Assembly: GCF_914271485.1 (NCBI RefSeq)
Contig: NZ_CAJZAG010000007.1
Location: forward strand, 310,001-374,000
DNA: 64,000 nucleotides
Direction: 5' to 3'
Origin: Cupriavidus pampae
Lineage (GTDB): Bacteria > Pseudomonadota > Gammaproteobacteria > Burkholderiales > Burkholderiaceae
Shown: in pieces, positions 46,126-54,760 of the stretch
How the letters are laid out: each line of letters opens with the position of its first letter
Numbering within the stretch: the stretch's first letter is position 1
Translations under genes and position numbers: made by a program
Notes under the pieces: model-generated
The model's input: only the letters and a program-made list of their open reading frames with translations
The model's database searches: none
Told to the model about the DNA's origin: nothing

Positions 46126-46159
46126 ATCTCGAATGATCTCGAATGAAGATCTCGAATGA
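46126..46159. repeat. three direct repeats of ATCTCGAATGA
   Basis: Exact 11-base copies start at 46126, 46136 and 46149, 20-53 bases upstream of the hydroxybutyrate dehydrogenase start (read as TCATTCGAGAT on its strand). They may be a regulator-binding array in the leader. Confidence 0.55.
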
Positions 46160-46208
46160 AATCGGGGCCGGCCCGATCGAGCCCGACCCCGCGGGAATGT
46201 GCTGTGGC

Positions 46209-46232
46209 ATTGTACTCGCTGCGGCGTACAAT
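46209..46232. promoter_or_regulatory. ATTGTAC-N10-GTACAAT inverted repeat in divergent gap
   Basis: Perfect 7-bp arms between the hydroxybutyrate dehydrogenase gene (minus) and the alpha/beta hydrolase gene (plus). Each arm contains TACAAT reading toward one gene, so they may be divergent -10 boxes or a shared operator. Confidence 0.45.
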
Positions 46233-46301
46233 CCTGCTTTGCCCATACCGCCACCGTCCCGCCGTATTTCCCCCGGGAACCGGCTCTAGAAGGGAGTTCC
46301 G

Positions 46302-47192
46302 ATGTCGTCGAGTCTGTCCAGTCCGCGCCTTGGTTTCGTCCAATGCATCAGCACCACCGGCCTGCATCGCATGGCCTATCACGAGTGGGGCGACCCCGCG
46401 AATCCGCGCGTGCTGATGTGCGTGCACGGCCTGACGCGCACCGGTCGCGACTTCGACACCGTGGCCCGCGCGTTGTCCGGCGACTACCGTGTGATCTGCC
46501 CCGACGTGGTCGGCCGCGGCCGCTCGGACTGGCTGGCAGATCCACGCCGCTACGTGTTGCCACAGTACGTGTCCGACATGGTCACGCTGATCGCGCGGCT
46601 CAACGTCGAGCACGTCGACTGGTTCGGCACCTCGATGGGCGGCCTGATCGGCATGAGCCTCGCGGGCCTGCCGAAATCGCCGATCCGCAAGTTGTTGCTC
46701 AACGACGTGGGCCCGAAGATCGCACCACAGGCACTCGAACGCATCGGCTCGTACCTGGGCCTGCCTGTGCGGTTCAAGACGTTCGAGGAAGGCCTCGCTT
46801 ATCTGCAGACCATTAGCGCATCGTTCGGTCGTCATACGCCCGACCAATGGCGCGAGCTGAACGGCGCGATCCTCAAGCCGATGCAGACGCCCGAAGGCAT
46901 GGAGTGGGGCCTGCATTACGATCCCGCGCTCGCGGTGCCGTTCCGCGAGGCCACGCCAGAGATCGCCGCCGCCGGCGAGGCCATGCTGTGGCAACTGTTC
47001 GCCGGCATCCAGGGCCCGACGTTGATCGTGCGTGGCGCGCAGTCGGACCTGCTGCTGCGCGAGACCGTCGCCGAGATGACCGCGCGCGGCCAGAACGTGA
47101 GTTCGGTGGAGATTGCCGACGTGGGCCACGCGCCGACGTTCGTCGATCCCGCCCAGGTGGCCGTGGCAAAGGCATTCTTCCTCGGCACCTGA
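46302..47192 (+). CDS. alpha/beta hydrolase
   Basis: 296 aa with oxyanion VHGLTRTG, nucleophile elbow FGTSMGG (Ser near residue 110), a late acidic residue region (RGAQSDLLL) and the final His in VGHAPTFVDP. It is cytoplasmic with no signal peptide. The family includes esterases and depolymerase-like enzymes. Its place next to hydroxybutyrate and CoA-transferase genes could point to 3-hydroxybutyrate oligomer or ester hydrolysis, which is an inference. The RidA gene follows at 30 bases. Confidence 0.86.
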   Translation: MSSSLSSPRLGFVQCISTTGLHRMAYHEWGDPANPRVLMCVHGLTRTGRDFDTVARALSGDYRVICPDVVGRGRSDWLADPRRYVLPQYVSDMVTLIARLNVEHVDWFGTSMGGLIGMSLAGLPKSPIRKLLLNDVGPKIAPQALERIGSYLGLPVRFKTFEEGLAYLQTISASFGRHTPDQWRELNGAILKPMQTPEGMEWGLHYDPALAVPFREATPEIAAAGEAMLWQLFAGIQGPTLIVRGAQSDLLLRETVAEMTARGQNVSSVEIADVGHAPTFVDPAQVAVAKAFFLGT

Positions 47193-47222
47193 GTTTTTTC
47201 GTTTTCAATACAGAGATTCATC

Positions 47223-47585
47223 ATGAGCACCAACGCACTGAAGCGCGCCCCCGGGGGCGCGCGCCTCTCCGAATACGCGGTCTTCAACGGCGTGGTCTAT
47301 CTCGCCGGCCAGGTGCCCGAGGTGGATCCCAAGGCCGACCTGCGTGGCCAGACCCGCGAGGTGCTTGGCCATATCGATCGTCTGCTCGAAGAAGCCGGCA
47401 GCGACAAGACGCGCATTCTGTCGTGCCAGATCTTTCTGACCGACGTCACGCGCATCGGCGAGATGAACGAAGTGTGGGACGCGTGGGTCGCGCAGGGCAA
47501 CACGCCGCCGCGCGCCACCGTGGAAGCGCGTCTGGCGAATCCCGACTATCTGATCGAAGTCGTGGTGACCGCCGCGCTGAACTGA
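47223..47585 (+). CDS. RidA-family enamine/imine deaminase
   Basis: 120 aa, the usual RidA length. AVFNGVVYLAGQVPE, QTREVLGHIDRLLEEAGSDKTRIL and the C-terminal PPRATVEARLANPDYLIEVVVTA match the family, including the Arg that binds the substrate carboxylate and the final Glu. RidA proteins hydrolyse reactive 2-aminoacrylate-type enamines to keto acids and ammonia, protecting PLP enzymes. It lies between the hydrolase and relA on the same strand, with 16 bases before relA. Confidence 0.9.
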   Translation: MSTNALKRAPGGARLSEYAVFNGVVYLAGQVPEVDPKADLRGQTREVLGHIDRLLEEAGSDKTRILSCQIFLTDVTRIGEMNEVWDAWVAQGNTPPRATVEARLANPDYLIEVVVTAALN

Positions 47586-47601
47586 GGCGGAGTGGCTGCA
47601 A

Positions 47602-49884
47602 ATGGTGACGTCGACCGACCTGACGAGCCAGACCGCGGGCGTACCCGATGCGCACCTCGTGGAGCGCGCGCTCGCGTACGTACGCGAGGTGGCGGAGCCG
47701 GAGGGTAGTCCGCCCGCGCAATTGCCCACTGGCGAGAGCGTGCTGTCGCATGCCGAGGGCATGCTGCGCATTCTCGATGGCCTGCGCGTGGACGATGCCG
47801 CGCGCGCGGCCGCCTGCCTGTTTCCGCTGGCGACGTTTGTCGACGGCGCCGAAGCCGAAATCGCACCGCGCTTCGGTGACGAGGTAGCGGGCCTCGTCAA
47901 GGGCGTGCGCCAGCTGCTGCGCATCGGCGCCATCGCGGTATCGCAGGCCGATGGCGCGGAGTCGAAGAAAGCCGAGTCAAAGAAAGCGGAGTCAAAGAAG
48001 GCGGAGTCGTCGAAGAACGAAGCCGCCGCGCGCCATGAGCAGGTGGAAGCGCTACGCAAGATGCTGCTCGCGTTCGCGCAGGACATCCGCGTGGTGCTTG
48101 TGCGGCTGGCCTCGCGACTGCAGACCCTGCGCTGGCTCGCGCAGACCAAGACCATGCCGCTGCCCGGCGTCGCGCGCGAGACGCTCGATATATACGCGCC
48201 GTTGGCCAACCGGCTCGGTATCTGGCAGATGAAGTGGGAGCTAGAGGACCTTGCATTCCGCTTCGAGCAACCCGAAACCTACAAGCGCATCGCGCGGCTG
48301 CTCGACGAAAAGCGTATCGAGCGCGAAGGCTATATCTCGCAGGCCATCGCGCGACTGCAATCGGAACTCGCCGAGGCCGGCATCCGCGCCGAGGTGAGCG
48401 GCCGGCCCAAGCACATCTACAGCATCTGGAAGAAGATGCGCGGCAAGGAACTCGACTTTGCCGACCTGTACGACGTACGCGCATTCCGCGTGATCGTCGA
48501 CGACATCAAGGACTGCTACACGGTGCTCGGCATTGTGCACCACATCTGGCAGCCAATTCCGCGCGAGTTCGACGACTATATCTCGCGGCCGAAGTCCAAC
48601 GGCTATCGTTCGCTGCATACGGTGGTGATCGGCGACGACGGGCGCGCGTTCGAAGTCCAGATCCGCACGCAGGAGATGCACCACTTCGCCGAGTACGGCG
48701 TGGCCGCGCACTGGCGCTACAAGGAAGCGGGCGCCAAGGGGTATGGTGGCAACTTCGCGGCCAACGAACGCTACGACGAGCGCATTGCGTGGCTGCGACA
48801 ACTGCTGGCGTGGAAGGACGATGCCGACCATACCGTCGCGCACGAGGACTCGCCGTGGGAGCAGCTCAAGCACGCGGCCATCGATGACCATATCTATGTG
48901 CTGACGCCTCAGGCGCGTGTGGTCGCGCTGCCGCAGGGCGCCACGCCGCTGGACTTCGCGTACTACCTGCACAGTGACCTCGGCCATCGCTGCCGCGGCG
49001 CGCGTGTCGATGGCGCGATGGTGCCGCTGAACACGCCGCTCAAGAACGGGCAGACTGTGGAGATCGTCGCGCTCAAGCAGGGCGGTCCGTCGCGCGACTG
49101 GCTCAATACGGAGCTCGGCTACCTCGCCAGTACGCGGGCGCGCGGGAAGGTGCGCGCGTGGTTCAACGCGCTGGACTCGCAGGAGACCATCGCGCAGGGC
49201 CGCGCGATGATCGACAAGACGCTGCAGCGCGAGGGCAAGACCGCGGTCAATCTCGACGACCTCGCCACACGCCTGCAGTTCAAGACGCCCGAGGATCTGT
49301 TCGCGGCAGTGGCAAAGGAAGAGTTCAGCCTGCGCCATGTCGAGCAGGCGCTGCGCCATCCGGAAGGCGAGGCCGAACCGCAGTACAGCGAGGAAGAGGC
49401 CGTCACCAAGAAGAGCCGTGCGACAAGCGTGGCGCGCGGCGCCAAGAGCGGCGTGCTGGTGGTCGGCGTGGATTCGCTGATGACGCAGATGTCGCGTTGC
49501 TGCAAGCCCGCGCCGCCCGACGACATCGTTGGCTTCGTCACGCGCGGCCGCGGCGTGTCGATTCACCGGCGCAACTGCCATACGTTTCTGCAACTGTCGA
49601 CGCGCGCGCCGGAGCGCGTGATCCACACCGAATGGGGCAAGCGCAGCGATGCGGTGTATCCCGTCGACATCCAGGTGGAAGCGATCGACCGTCAGGGTCT
49701 GCTGCGCGATATCTCGGAAGTTCTGTCGCGCGAGAGGATCAACGTGACCGGCGTGAAGACGCTGACGAGCAAGGGTGTCGCGCGCATGCAGTTCACGGCC
49801 GAAGTTGCGGAGGCCACGCAGCTGCAACGCGCACTGTCCTTGATAGAAGATGTACAAGGGGTGTTGCAAGCGAAAAGAAAGTGA
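47602..49884 (+). CDS. relA: (p)ppGpp synthetase RelA
   Basis: 760 aa RelA/SpoT homologue. Order: degenerate HD-like domain (residues 30-200), synthetase (about 240-390, with RPKHIYSIWKKM and SNGYRSLHTVV), TGS (about 430-495, VLTPQARVVALPQGATPLDFAY), a helical/CC region, then a C-terminal ACT domain (YPVDIQVEAIDRQGLLRDIS). The hydrolase HD motif is lost (FPLATFVDG stands there), so it makes but does not degrade (p)ppGpp. Residues 119-138 are four copies of an AESKK-like pentapeptide. It binds the ribosome during amino acid starvation. Confidence 0.93.
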   Translation: MVTSTDLTSQTAGVPDAHLVERALAYVREVAEPEGSPPAQLPTGESVLSHAEGMLRILDGLRVDDAARAAACLFPLATFVDGAEAEIAPRFGDEVAGLVKGVRQLLRIGAIAVSQADGAESKKAESKKAESKKAESSKNEAAARHEQVEALRKMLLAFAQDIRVVLVRLASRLQTLRWLAQTKTMPLPGVARETLDIYAPLANRLGIWQMKWELEDLAFRFEQPETYKRIARLLDEKRIEREGYISQAIARLQSELAEAGIRAEVSGRPKHIYSIWKKMRGKELDFADLYDVRAFRVIVDDIKDCYTVLGIVHHIWQPIPREFDDYISRPKSNGYRSLHTVVIGDDGRAFEVQIRTQEMHHFAEYGVAAHWRYKEAGAKGYGGNFAANERYDERIAWLRQLLAWKDDADHTVAHEDSPWEQLKHAAIDDHIYVLTPQARVVALPQGATPLDFAYYLHSDLGHRCRGARVDGAMVPLNTPLKNGQTVEIVALKQGGPSRDWLNTELGYLASTRARGKVRAWFNALDSQETIAQGRAMIDKTLQREGKTAVNLDDLATRLQFKTPEDLFAAVAKEEFSLRHVEQALRHPEGEAEPQYSEEEAVTKKSRATSVARGAKSGVLVVGVDSLMTQMSRCCKPAPPDDIVGFVTRGRGVSIHRRNCHTFLQLSTRAPERVIHTEWGKRSDAVYPVDIQVEAIDRQGLLRDISEVLSRERINVTGVKTLTSKGVARMQFTAEVAEATQLQRALSLIEDVQGVLQAKRK

Positions 49885-49893
49885 TGCTATACT
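49864..49893 (+). promoter_or_regulatory. promoter of tRNA-Val
   Basis: TTGCAA at 49864-49869, an 18-base spacer, TATACT at 49888-49893. It overlaps the last codons of relA, and the tRNA begins 12 bases after the -10 box. Confidence 0.6.
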
Positions 49894-49905
49894 TGCGTCT
49901 TCGCT

Positions 49906-49982
49906 AGGCTCGTAGCTCAGCTGGTTAGAGCACCACCTTGACATGGTGGGGGTCGTTGGTTCGAGTCCAATCGAGCCTACCA
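49906..49982 (+). tRNA. tRNA-Val (anticodon GAC)
   Basis: 77 bases with encoded CCA. Acceptor arms AGGCTCG/CGAGCCT pair fully. The D-arm is GCTC/GAGC, the anticodon arm CCACC/GGTGG with loop TTGACAT gives anticodon GAC, and the T-arm GTTGG/CCAAT encloses TTCGAGT. It reads GUC and GUU valine codons. Confidence 0.95.
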
Positions 49983-50120
49983 ACGCACAAGCAGTACTGA
50001 AGTAATTGCAGCATCAATATCGAGGGGCATCATGGTTATGACACCGCGAACTACTACCGCTAATCTGCGACAGTAGTCGAGGTACGCCCTTCGAGCCGGA
50101 GCGATCCGGTGAATGAAAGA

Positions 50121-50149
50121 AAAACGCGGCCTTGGCCGCGTTTTTTTTC
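50121..50149 (+). terminator. intrinsic terminator after tRNA-Val
   Basis: ACGCGGC-CTTG-GCCGCGT stem-loop followed by eight T residues. It ends the relA/tRNA-Val transcription and isolates the thrS operon. The 138 bases between the tRNA and this hairpin contain no gene I can support. Confidence 0.85.
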
Positions 50150-50211
50150 GTCTGTCGTTTGCTGGCCGCCTGATAAGCTGCCGGTCTCCACAAGAGCACA
50201 AGAGGTGCAAG

Positions 50212-52119
50212 ATGATCGCAATCACGCTGCCGGACGGATCCCGTCGTGAATTTCCCGGCCCCGTCACGGTGGCCGAAGTGGCGCAGAGCATTGGCTCGGG
50301 CCTGGCCAAGGCCGCGCTCGCCGGCAAGGTGGATGGCCGGCTCGTCGATACGAGCTTCCGCATCGAGCAGGATGCCGCGCTCGCCATCGTCACGGACAAG
50401 GATGCCGATGGCGTCGACGTGATCCGCCACTCGACGGCTCACTTGCTCGCGTACGCGGTCAAGGAGCTCTATCCCGAAGCGCAGGTGACGATCGGTCCCG
50501 TGATCGAGAACGGCTTCTACTACGACTTCGCGTACAAGCGTCCCTTCACGCCCGAGGATCTCGTGGCGATCGAGAAGAAGATGACGGAGCTCGCGCGCAA
50601 GGACGAAAAGGTCACGCGTGAAGTGCTGAGCCGCGACGACGCGGTGGCGCTGTTCGAGTCGATGGGCGAAAAGTACAAGGCTGAGATCATCGCGTCGATT
50701 CCGGCGAGCGACGAGATCGGCCTCTATCGCGAAGGCAACTTCGTCGATCTGTGCCGCGGCCCGCATGTGCCGTCGACGGGCAAGCTCAAGGTCTTCAAGC
50801 TGATGAAGGTGGCCGGCGCCTACTGGCGCGGCGATGCCAACAACGAGATGCTCCAGCGCATCTACGGTACGGCCTGGGCGAAGAAGGAAGACCAGGACGC
50901 GTACCTGCATATGCTCGAGGAAGCCGAGAAGCGCGATCACCGCAAGCTCGGCAAGCTGCTCGACCTGTTCCATCTGCAGGAAGAAGCGCCGGGCATGGTG
51001 TTCTGGCATCCGAAGGGCTGGGCTGTGTGGCAGGCCGTGGAGCAGTACATGCGTGGGCGCCTGACGGAAGGTGGCTACGAGGAAGTGCGCACGCCGCAGG
51101 TGATGGACCGTTCGCTGTGGGAGAAGTCGGGGCACTGGCAGAACTACAAGGAGAACATGTTCGTCACGGAGTCGGAGAAGCGCGACTACGCGATCAAGCC
51201 GATGAACTGCCCGGGCCATGTGCAAATTTTCAATCACGGTCTGCGTTCGTACCGTGACCTGCCGCTGCGTCTGGCCGAGTTCGGCGCCTGCCATCGCAAC
51301 GAGCCTTCGGGCGCGCTGCATGGCCTGATGCGCGTGCGCGGCTTCGTGCAGGACGATGCGCATATCTTCTGCACGGAAGCGCAGATCGTGGAAGAGGCGA
51401 AGGCGTTCAACGAACTCGCGTTCTCCGTCTACGACGACTTCGGCTTCAAGGATGTGCAGGTGAAGCTGTCGCTGCGTCCGGACCAGCGTGCCGGTTCCGA
51501 CGAGACGTGGGATCACGCCGAGGAAGGCCTGCGCCTGGCGCTGCGCGCCTGCGGCGTGGAGTGGGAAGAGCTGCCGGGCGAGGGCGCGTTCTATGGCCCG
51601 AAGGTCGAATACCACATCAAGGATGCGATCGGCCGCTCGTGGCAGTGCGGCACGCTGCAGCTCGACCTCGTGCTGCCGGAGCGCCTGGATGCCGAGTACG
51701 TGTCCGAGGACAACTCGCGCAAGCGCCCGGTAATGCTCCACCGCGCGATCCTGGGTTCGTTCGAGCGTTTCCTCGGCATTCTGCTGGAGAATCACGCCGG
51801 AGCGCTGCCCGCTTGGCTTGCGCCGGAGCAGGTCGTGGTGCTGAATATCGCGGATTCTCACGCAGAATATGCCGAAAACGTAGTGCAACTCTTGCAAAAA
51901 CAAGGGTTTAGGGCCAAGGCGGATTTGCGTAACGAGAAAATTACGTATAAAATCCGCGAGCATTCCCTTCAGAAGATCCCCTACCTGCTGGTGGTGGGTG
52001 AAAAGGAGCGGGATGCCAATCAAGTGGCCGTGCGTGCCCGTGGCAATGTGGATCTCGGCGTAATGTCCGTATCCGCATTTGTGGAGCGTCTGCAGCAAGA
52101 CGTCTCCAGCAAAGCCTGA
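50212..52119 (+). CDS. thrS: threonine-tRNA ligase
   Basis: 635 aa, the standard length. Order: N-terminal TGS domain ([13 protein letters not shown]), N2 editing domain with [11 protein letters not shown] and [11 protein letters not shown], class II catalytic core ([12 protein letters not shown] gives the Zn Cys, [26 protein letters not shown]), and C-terminal anticodon-binding domain ([14 protein letters not shown]). It charges tRNA-Thr and clears mischarged Ser-tRNA-Thr. Start is ATG 50212 after AGAGGTGCAAG, giving the conserved first residues. It opens the thrS-infC-rpmI-rplT-pheST operon. No T-box or operator-like leader is clear. Confidence 0.97.
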   Translation: MIAITLPDGSRREFPGPVTVAEVAQSIGSGLAKAALAGKVDGRLVDTSFRIEQDAALAIVTDKDADGVDVIRHSTAHLLAYAVKELYPEAQVTIGPVIENGFYYDFAYKRPFTPEDLVAIEKKMTELARKDEKVTREVLSRDDAVALFESMGEKYKAEIIASIPASDEIGLYREGNFVDLCRGPHVPSTGKLKVFKLMKVAGAYWRGDANNEMLQRIYGTAWAKKEDQDAYLHMLEEAEKRDHRKLGKLLDLFHLQEEAPGMVFWHPKGWAVWQAVEQYMRGRLTEGGYEEVRTPQVMDRSLWEKSGHWQNYKENMFVTESEKRDYAIKPMNCPGHVQIFNHGLRSYRDLPLRLAEFGACHRNEPSGALHGLMRVRGFVQDDAHIFCTEAQIVEEAKAFNELAFSVYDDFGFKDVQVKLSLRPDQRAGSDETWDHAEEGLRLALRACGVEWEELPGEGAFYGPKVEYHIKDAIGRSWQCGTLQLDLVLPERLDAEYVSEDNSRKRPVMLHRAILGSFERFLGILLENHAGALPAWLAPEQVVVLNIADSHAEYAENVVQLLQKQGFRAKADLRNEKITYKIREHSLQKIPYLLVVGEKERDANQVAVRARGNVDLGVMSVSAFVERLQQDVSSKA

Positions 52120-52144
52120 GGCGACGAGCACGGCTTGTTTTTTT
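52112..52144 (+). terminator. weak terminator-like hairpin between thrS and infC
   Basis: AAGCC and GGCTT arms with a 15-base loop, then TTTTTTT. The stem is only 5 bp, so it may act as a partial attenuator before infC. Confidence 0.35.
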
Positions 52145-52165
52145 GTCTTCTTGAGGTAACGCAAC

Positions 52166-52687
52166 ATCGCTACAGACAAAGGTCACCGCATCAACCGTGA
52201 GATCAGCGCACCCGAGCTGCGCCTGGTAGGGGTTGATAACGAACAGCTGGGCATCGTCAAGTTCATGGACGCGCTGCGCATGGCTGAGGACAAGGACTTG
52301 GATCTCGTGGAGATCGCTCCTAATGCGGCTCCGCCCGTGGCCCGCATCATGGACTACGGCAAGTTCAAGTACGAAGAAGCCAAGCGCGCGCACGATGCGA
52401 AGCTGAAGCAGAAGATCATCCAGGTCAAGGAAGTGAAGTTCCGCCCTGGCACGGATGATGGCGACTACAACGTCAAGCTGCGCAATCTGCGTCGCTTCCT
52501 GGAAGAAGGGGATAAGACCAAGATCACGCTGCGTTTCCGCGGTCGTGAGATGGCCCACCAGGAAATCGGCGCGCGCGTGCTGGAACGGTTGAAAGCTGAT
52601 CTGGAGGAACTTGGCCAGGTCGAACAGATGCCGAAGATGGAAGGTCGCCAGATGGTGATGGTGCTGGCTCCCAAGAAGAAGAAGTAA
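52166..52687 (+). CDS. infC: translation initiation factor IF-3, starting at an ATC codon
   Basis: 173 aa. The conserved IF-3 N-terminus ([13 protein letters not shown]) is encoded directly after an ATC codon at 52166. An in-frame TAA at 52157 blocks any longer reading, and the next in-frame ATG is 33 codons inside the conserved domain. GAGGT lies 8 bases before ATC. So the gene starts at the rare codon AUC, as infC in E. coli starts at AUU; IF-3 discriminates against such codons and represses its own synthesis. The C-terminal domain ends [19 protein letters not shown]. It is part of the thrS operon. Confidence 0.95.
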   Translation: MATDKGHRINREISAPELRLVGVDNEQLGIVKFMDALRMAEDKDLDLVEIAPNAAPPVARIMDYGKFKYEEAKRAHDAKLKQKIIQVKEVKFRPGTDDGDYNVKLRNLRRFLEEGDKTKITLRFRGREMAHQEIGARVLERLKADLEELGQVEQMPKMEGRQMVMVLAPKKKK

Positions 52688-52711
52688 GCAGTTTTCCTGC
52701 GCGAAGCGACG

Positions 52712-52740
52712 ACCGGGATGCACGGCATCCCGGTGTTGTT
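52712..52740 (+). terminator. attenuator/terminator between infC and rpmI
   Basis: A perfect 10-bp stem ACCGGGATGC-acg-GCATCCCGGT is followed by GTTGTTTT. A second small GGCC-TTCG-GGCC tetraloop hairpin follows about 25 bases later. The region is where L20 autoregulation acts in other bacteria; read-through is needed for rpmI-rplT unless a separate promoter exists. Confidence 0.55.
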
Positions 52741-52857
52741 TTGTGCGGAGCCGTGCGGGGGCCTTCGGGCCGCCGTACAAAAACAAGTGGATGCGGGTCA
52801 TACAAGTGTTGGCGCCAGCCGGCCACCTGCATGCATGTCATAGAGCTGGAGTTTTTC

Positions 52858-53055
52858 ATGCCTAAGATGAAGACCAAGAAAAGCGCTTCCAAGCGCTTTA
52901 CGGCGCGCCCGAACGGTTCGTTCAAGCGCGGCCAGGCCTTCAAGCGTCACATCCTGACCAAGAAGACCACCAAGAACAAGCGTCAACTGCGCGGCACCCA
53001 GGACGTCCATGAGACGAACCTGAAGTCCGTTCGCGCAATGATGCCGTACGCGTAA
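52858..53055 (+). CDS. rpmI: 50S ribosomal protein bL35
   Basis: 65 aa basic protein with the invariant [14 protein letters not shown] opening and the [17 protein letters not shown] core. It is a large-subunit ribosomal protein. The start follows GCTGGAGTTTTTC. Its position between infC and rplT is the standard order. Confidence 0.97.
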   Translation: MPKMKTKKSASKRFTARPNGSFKRGQAFKRHILTKKTTKNKRQLRGTQDVHETNLKSVRAMMPYA

Positions 53056-53082
53056 CCCTAACGATCACGAAAGGAGAGCTTT

Positions 53083-53439
53083 ATGCCTCGAGTAAAACGT
53101 GGGGTCACCGCACGGGCCCGTCACAAGAAAGTCATCGACGCAGCCAAGGGTTACCGCGGCCGTCGCAATAACGTCTATCGCATCGCCAAGCAGGCGGTCA
53201 TGCGTGCTGGCCAGTACGCATACCGCGATCGTCGCAACAAGAAGCGCGTGTTCCGCGCCCTCTGGATTGCACGTATCAACGCTGCCACGCGCGAGCATGG
53301 TCTGACCTACAGCGTGTTCATGAACGGCCTGAAGAAGGCTTCGATTGAACTCGACCGCAAGGTGCTGTCGGACATGGCCATTCACGACAAGCCTGCCTTT
53401 GCCGCCATCGTCAACCAGGTGAAAGCCTCCGTTGCCTGA
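53083..53439 (+). CDS. rplT: 50S ribosomal protein bL20
   Basis: 118 aa, highly basic. [36 protein letters not shown] and [17 protein letters not shown] are invariant bL20 segments. It is needed early in 50S assembly and in many bacteria represses its own operon by binding the leader mRNA upstream of rpmI. AAAGGAGAG precedes the start. Confidence 0.97.
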   Translation: MPRVKRGVTARARHKKVIDAAKGYRGRRNNVYRIAKQAVMRAGQYAYRDRRNKKRVFRALWIARINAATREHGLTYSVFMNGLKKASIELDRKVLSDMAIHDKPAFAAIVNQVKASVA

Positions 53440-53501
53440 TGCCGGCTCCGGTGGCGCCGCAAGGCGTCACTGGGCAAGCACCGACCGCAAGGTCACGTAA
53501 G

Positions 53502-53533
53502 AACGGGGCTCCTCACCGAGCCCCGTTTTTATT
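53502..53533 (+). terminator. intrinsic terminator between rplT and pheS
   Basis: A 10-bp stem AACGGGGCTC/GAGCCCCGTT with loop CTCACC, followed by TTTTATTT. It is strong, so pheST expression would need a promoter after it or regulated read-through. Confidence 0.8.
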
Positions 53534-53573
53534 TCGGCATGTCATTTCGGCGTGTCATTCGGCATGTCGAATG
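53532..53573 (+). repeat. three near-identical repeats of TTTCGGCATGTCA
   Basis: Copies TTTCGGCATGTCA, TTTCGGCGTGTCA and TTCGGCATGTCGA follow each other directly after the rplT-pheS terminator and before the pheS start. They could be regulatory or a small duplication. Confidence 0.55.
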
Positions 53574-53659
53574 GCGTTTTTCCGAAGACGCTATTCGAGA
53601 TGCTCTCTCGCACGATGCGGGTCCAACCCGTAGTGCCAACATATTCCACGATTGCCGTC

Positions 53660-54691
53660 ATGTCCCTGGATCTGGATCAAATCGTCGCCGACGCTCAGGC
53701 AGCCTTCGCCGCCGCTAACGACAACGCCACGCTGGAAAACGAGAAAGCGCGTTTCCTCGGCAAGACCGGCGCGCTGACCGAACTGCTCAAGGGGCTCGGC
53801 AAGCTCGACCCCGAAGCGCGCAAGACCGAAGGCGCGCGCATCAACCAGACCAAGCAGCAGGTGGAAGCCGCGCTGCAGGCGCGGCGCCAGGCGCTGGCCG
53901 ATGCGCTGATGAACGCGCGCCTCGCCTCCGAGGCCATCGACGTGACATTGCCGGGCCGCGCCGCGTCGCACGGCAGCCTGCATCCGGTCATGCGTACCTG
54001 GGAGCGGGTCGAGCAGATTTTCGGCTCGATCGGCTTCGACGTGGCCGATGGTCCCGAGATCGAAACCGACTGGATGAACTTCACCGCGCTGAACAACCCG
54101 GACAACCATCCGGCGCGTTCGATGCAGGACACGTTCTACATCGATGGTCGCGACAGCGACGGCAAGCTCCTGCTGCTGCGTACGCATACCAGCCCGATGC
54201 AGGTCCGCTACGCGCGCATGCATGTGCAGAAGTACGCGGGCAAGGCGATGCCGCCGATCAAGGTGATCTGCCCCGGTCGCACGTATCGTGTGGACAGCGA
54301 TGCCACGCACTCGCCGATGTTCAATCAGGTGGAAGGCCTGTGGATCGGCGAGGACATCAGCTTCGCCGACCTGAAGGGCGTGTACACGGACTTCCTGCGC
54401 AAGTTCTTCGAGCGCGACGATATTCAGGTGCGCTTCCGTCCGTCGTACTTCCCGTTCACGGAGCCGTCGGCGGAGATCGACATGGCGTTCGGCAACGGCA
54501 AGTGGCTCGAGATCTCGGGCTCCGGTCAGGTGCATCCGAACGTGCTGCGCAATATGGGCCTGGACCCGGAGCGCTATGTGGGCTTTGCGTTCGGCTCCGG
54601 CATCGAGCGCCTGACCATGCTGCGTTACGGCATCAACGACCTGCGCCTGTTCTTCGAGGGCGACGTGCGTTTCCTGCGTCAGTTCGCCTGA
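53660..54691 (+). CDS. pheS: phenylalanine-tRNA ligase alpha subunit
   Basis: 343 aa. An N-terminal coiled-coil (residues 1-90) is followed by the class II core: [62 protein letters not shown], and [34 protein letters not shown] is motif 3. It makes the catalytic half of the (alpha beta)2 enzyme. The start at 53660 gives the conserved MSLDLDQIV; longer upstream reading runs through repeats. Confidence 0.97.
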   Translation: MSLDLDQIVADAQAAFAAANDNATLENEKARFLGKTGALTELLKGLGKLDPEARKTEGARINQTKQQVEAALQARRQALADALMNARLASEAIDVTLPGRAASHGSLHPVMRTWERVEQIFGSIGFDVADGPEIETDWMNFTALNNPDNHPARSMQDTFYIDGRDSDGKLLLLRTHTSPMQVRYARMHVQKYAGKAMPPIKVICPGRTYRVDSDATHSPMFNQVEGLWIGEDISFADLKGVYTDFLRKFFERDDIQVRFRPSYFPFTEPSAEIDMAFGNGKWLEISGSGQVHPNVLRNMGLDPERYVGFAFGSGIERLTMLRYGINDLRLFFEGDVRFLRQFA

Positions 54692-54760
54692 CCATTCGTC
54701 CGACCAAGCGCCGTTCCACGTCGATCCAGACCTCACAGATACTTACCGATCAGAAGCGCC

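Noticed and set aside
50150-50211. T-box or other riboswitch before thrS
   Set aside because: The leader is only about 60 bases after the terminator and has no T-box sequence.
53439-53633. 64-codon frame between rplT and pheS as a Phe leader peptide
   Set aside because: Its few Phe codons are scattered and lie after the terminator stem rather than before it, so the classic attenuation geometry is absent.
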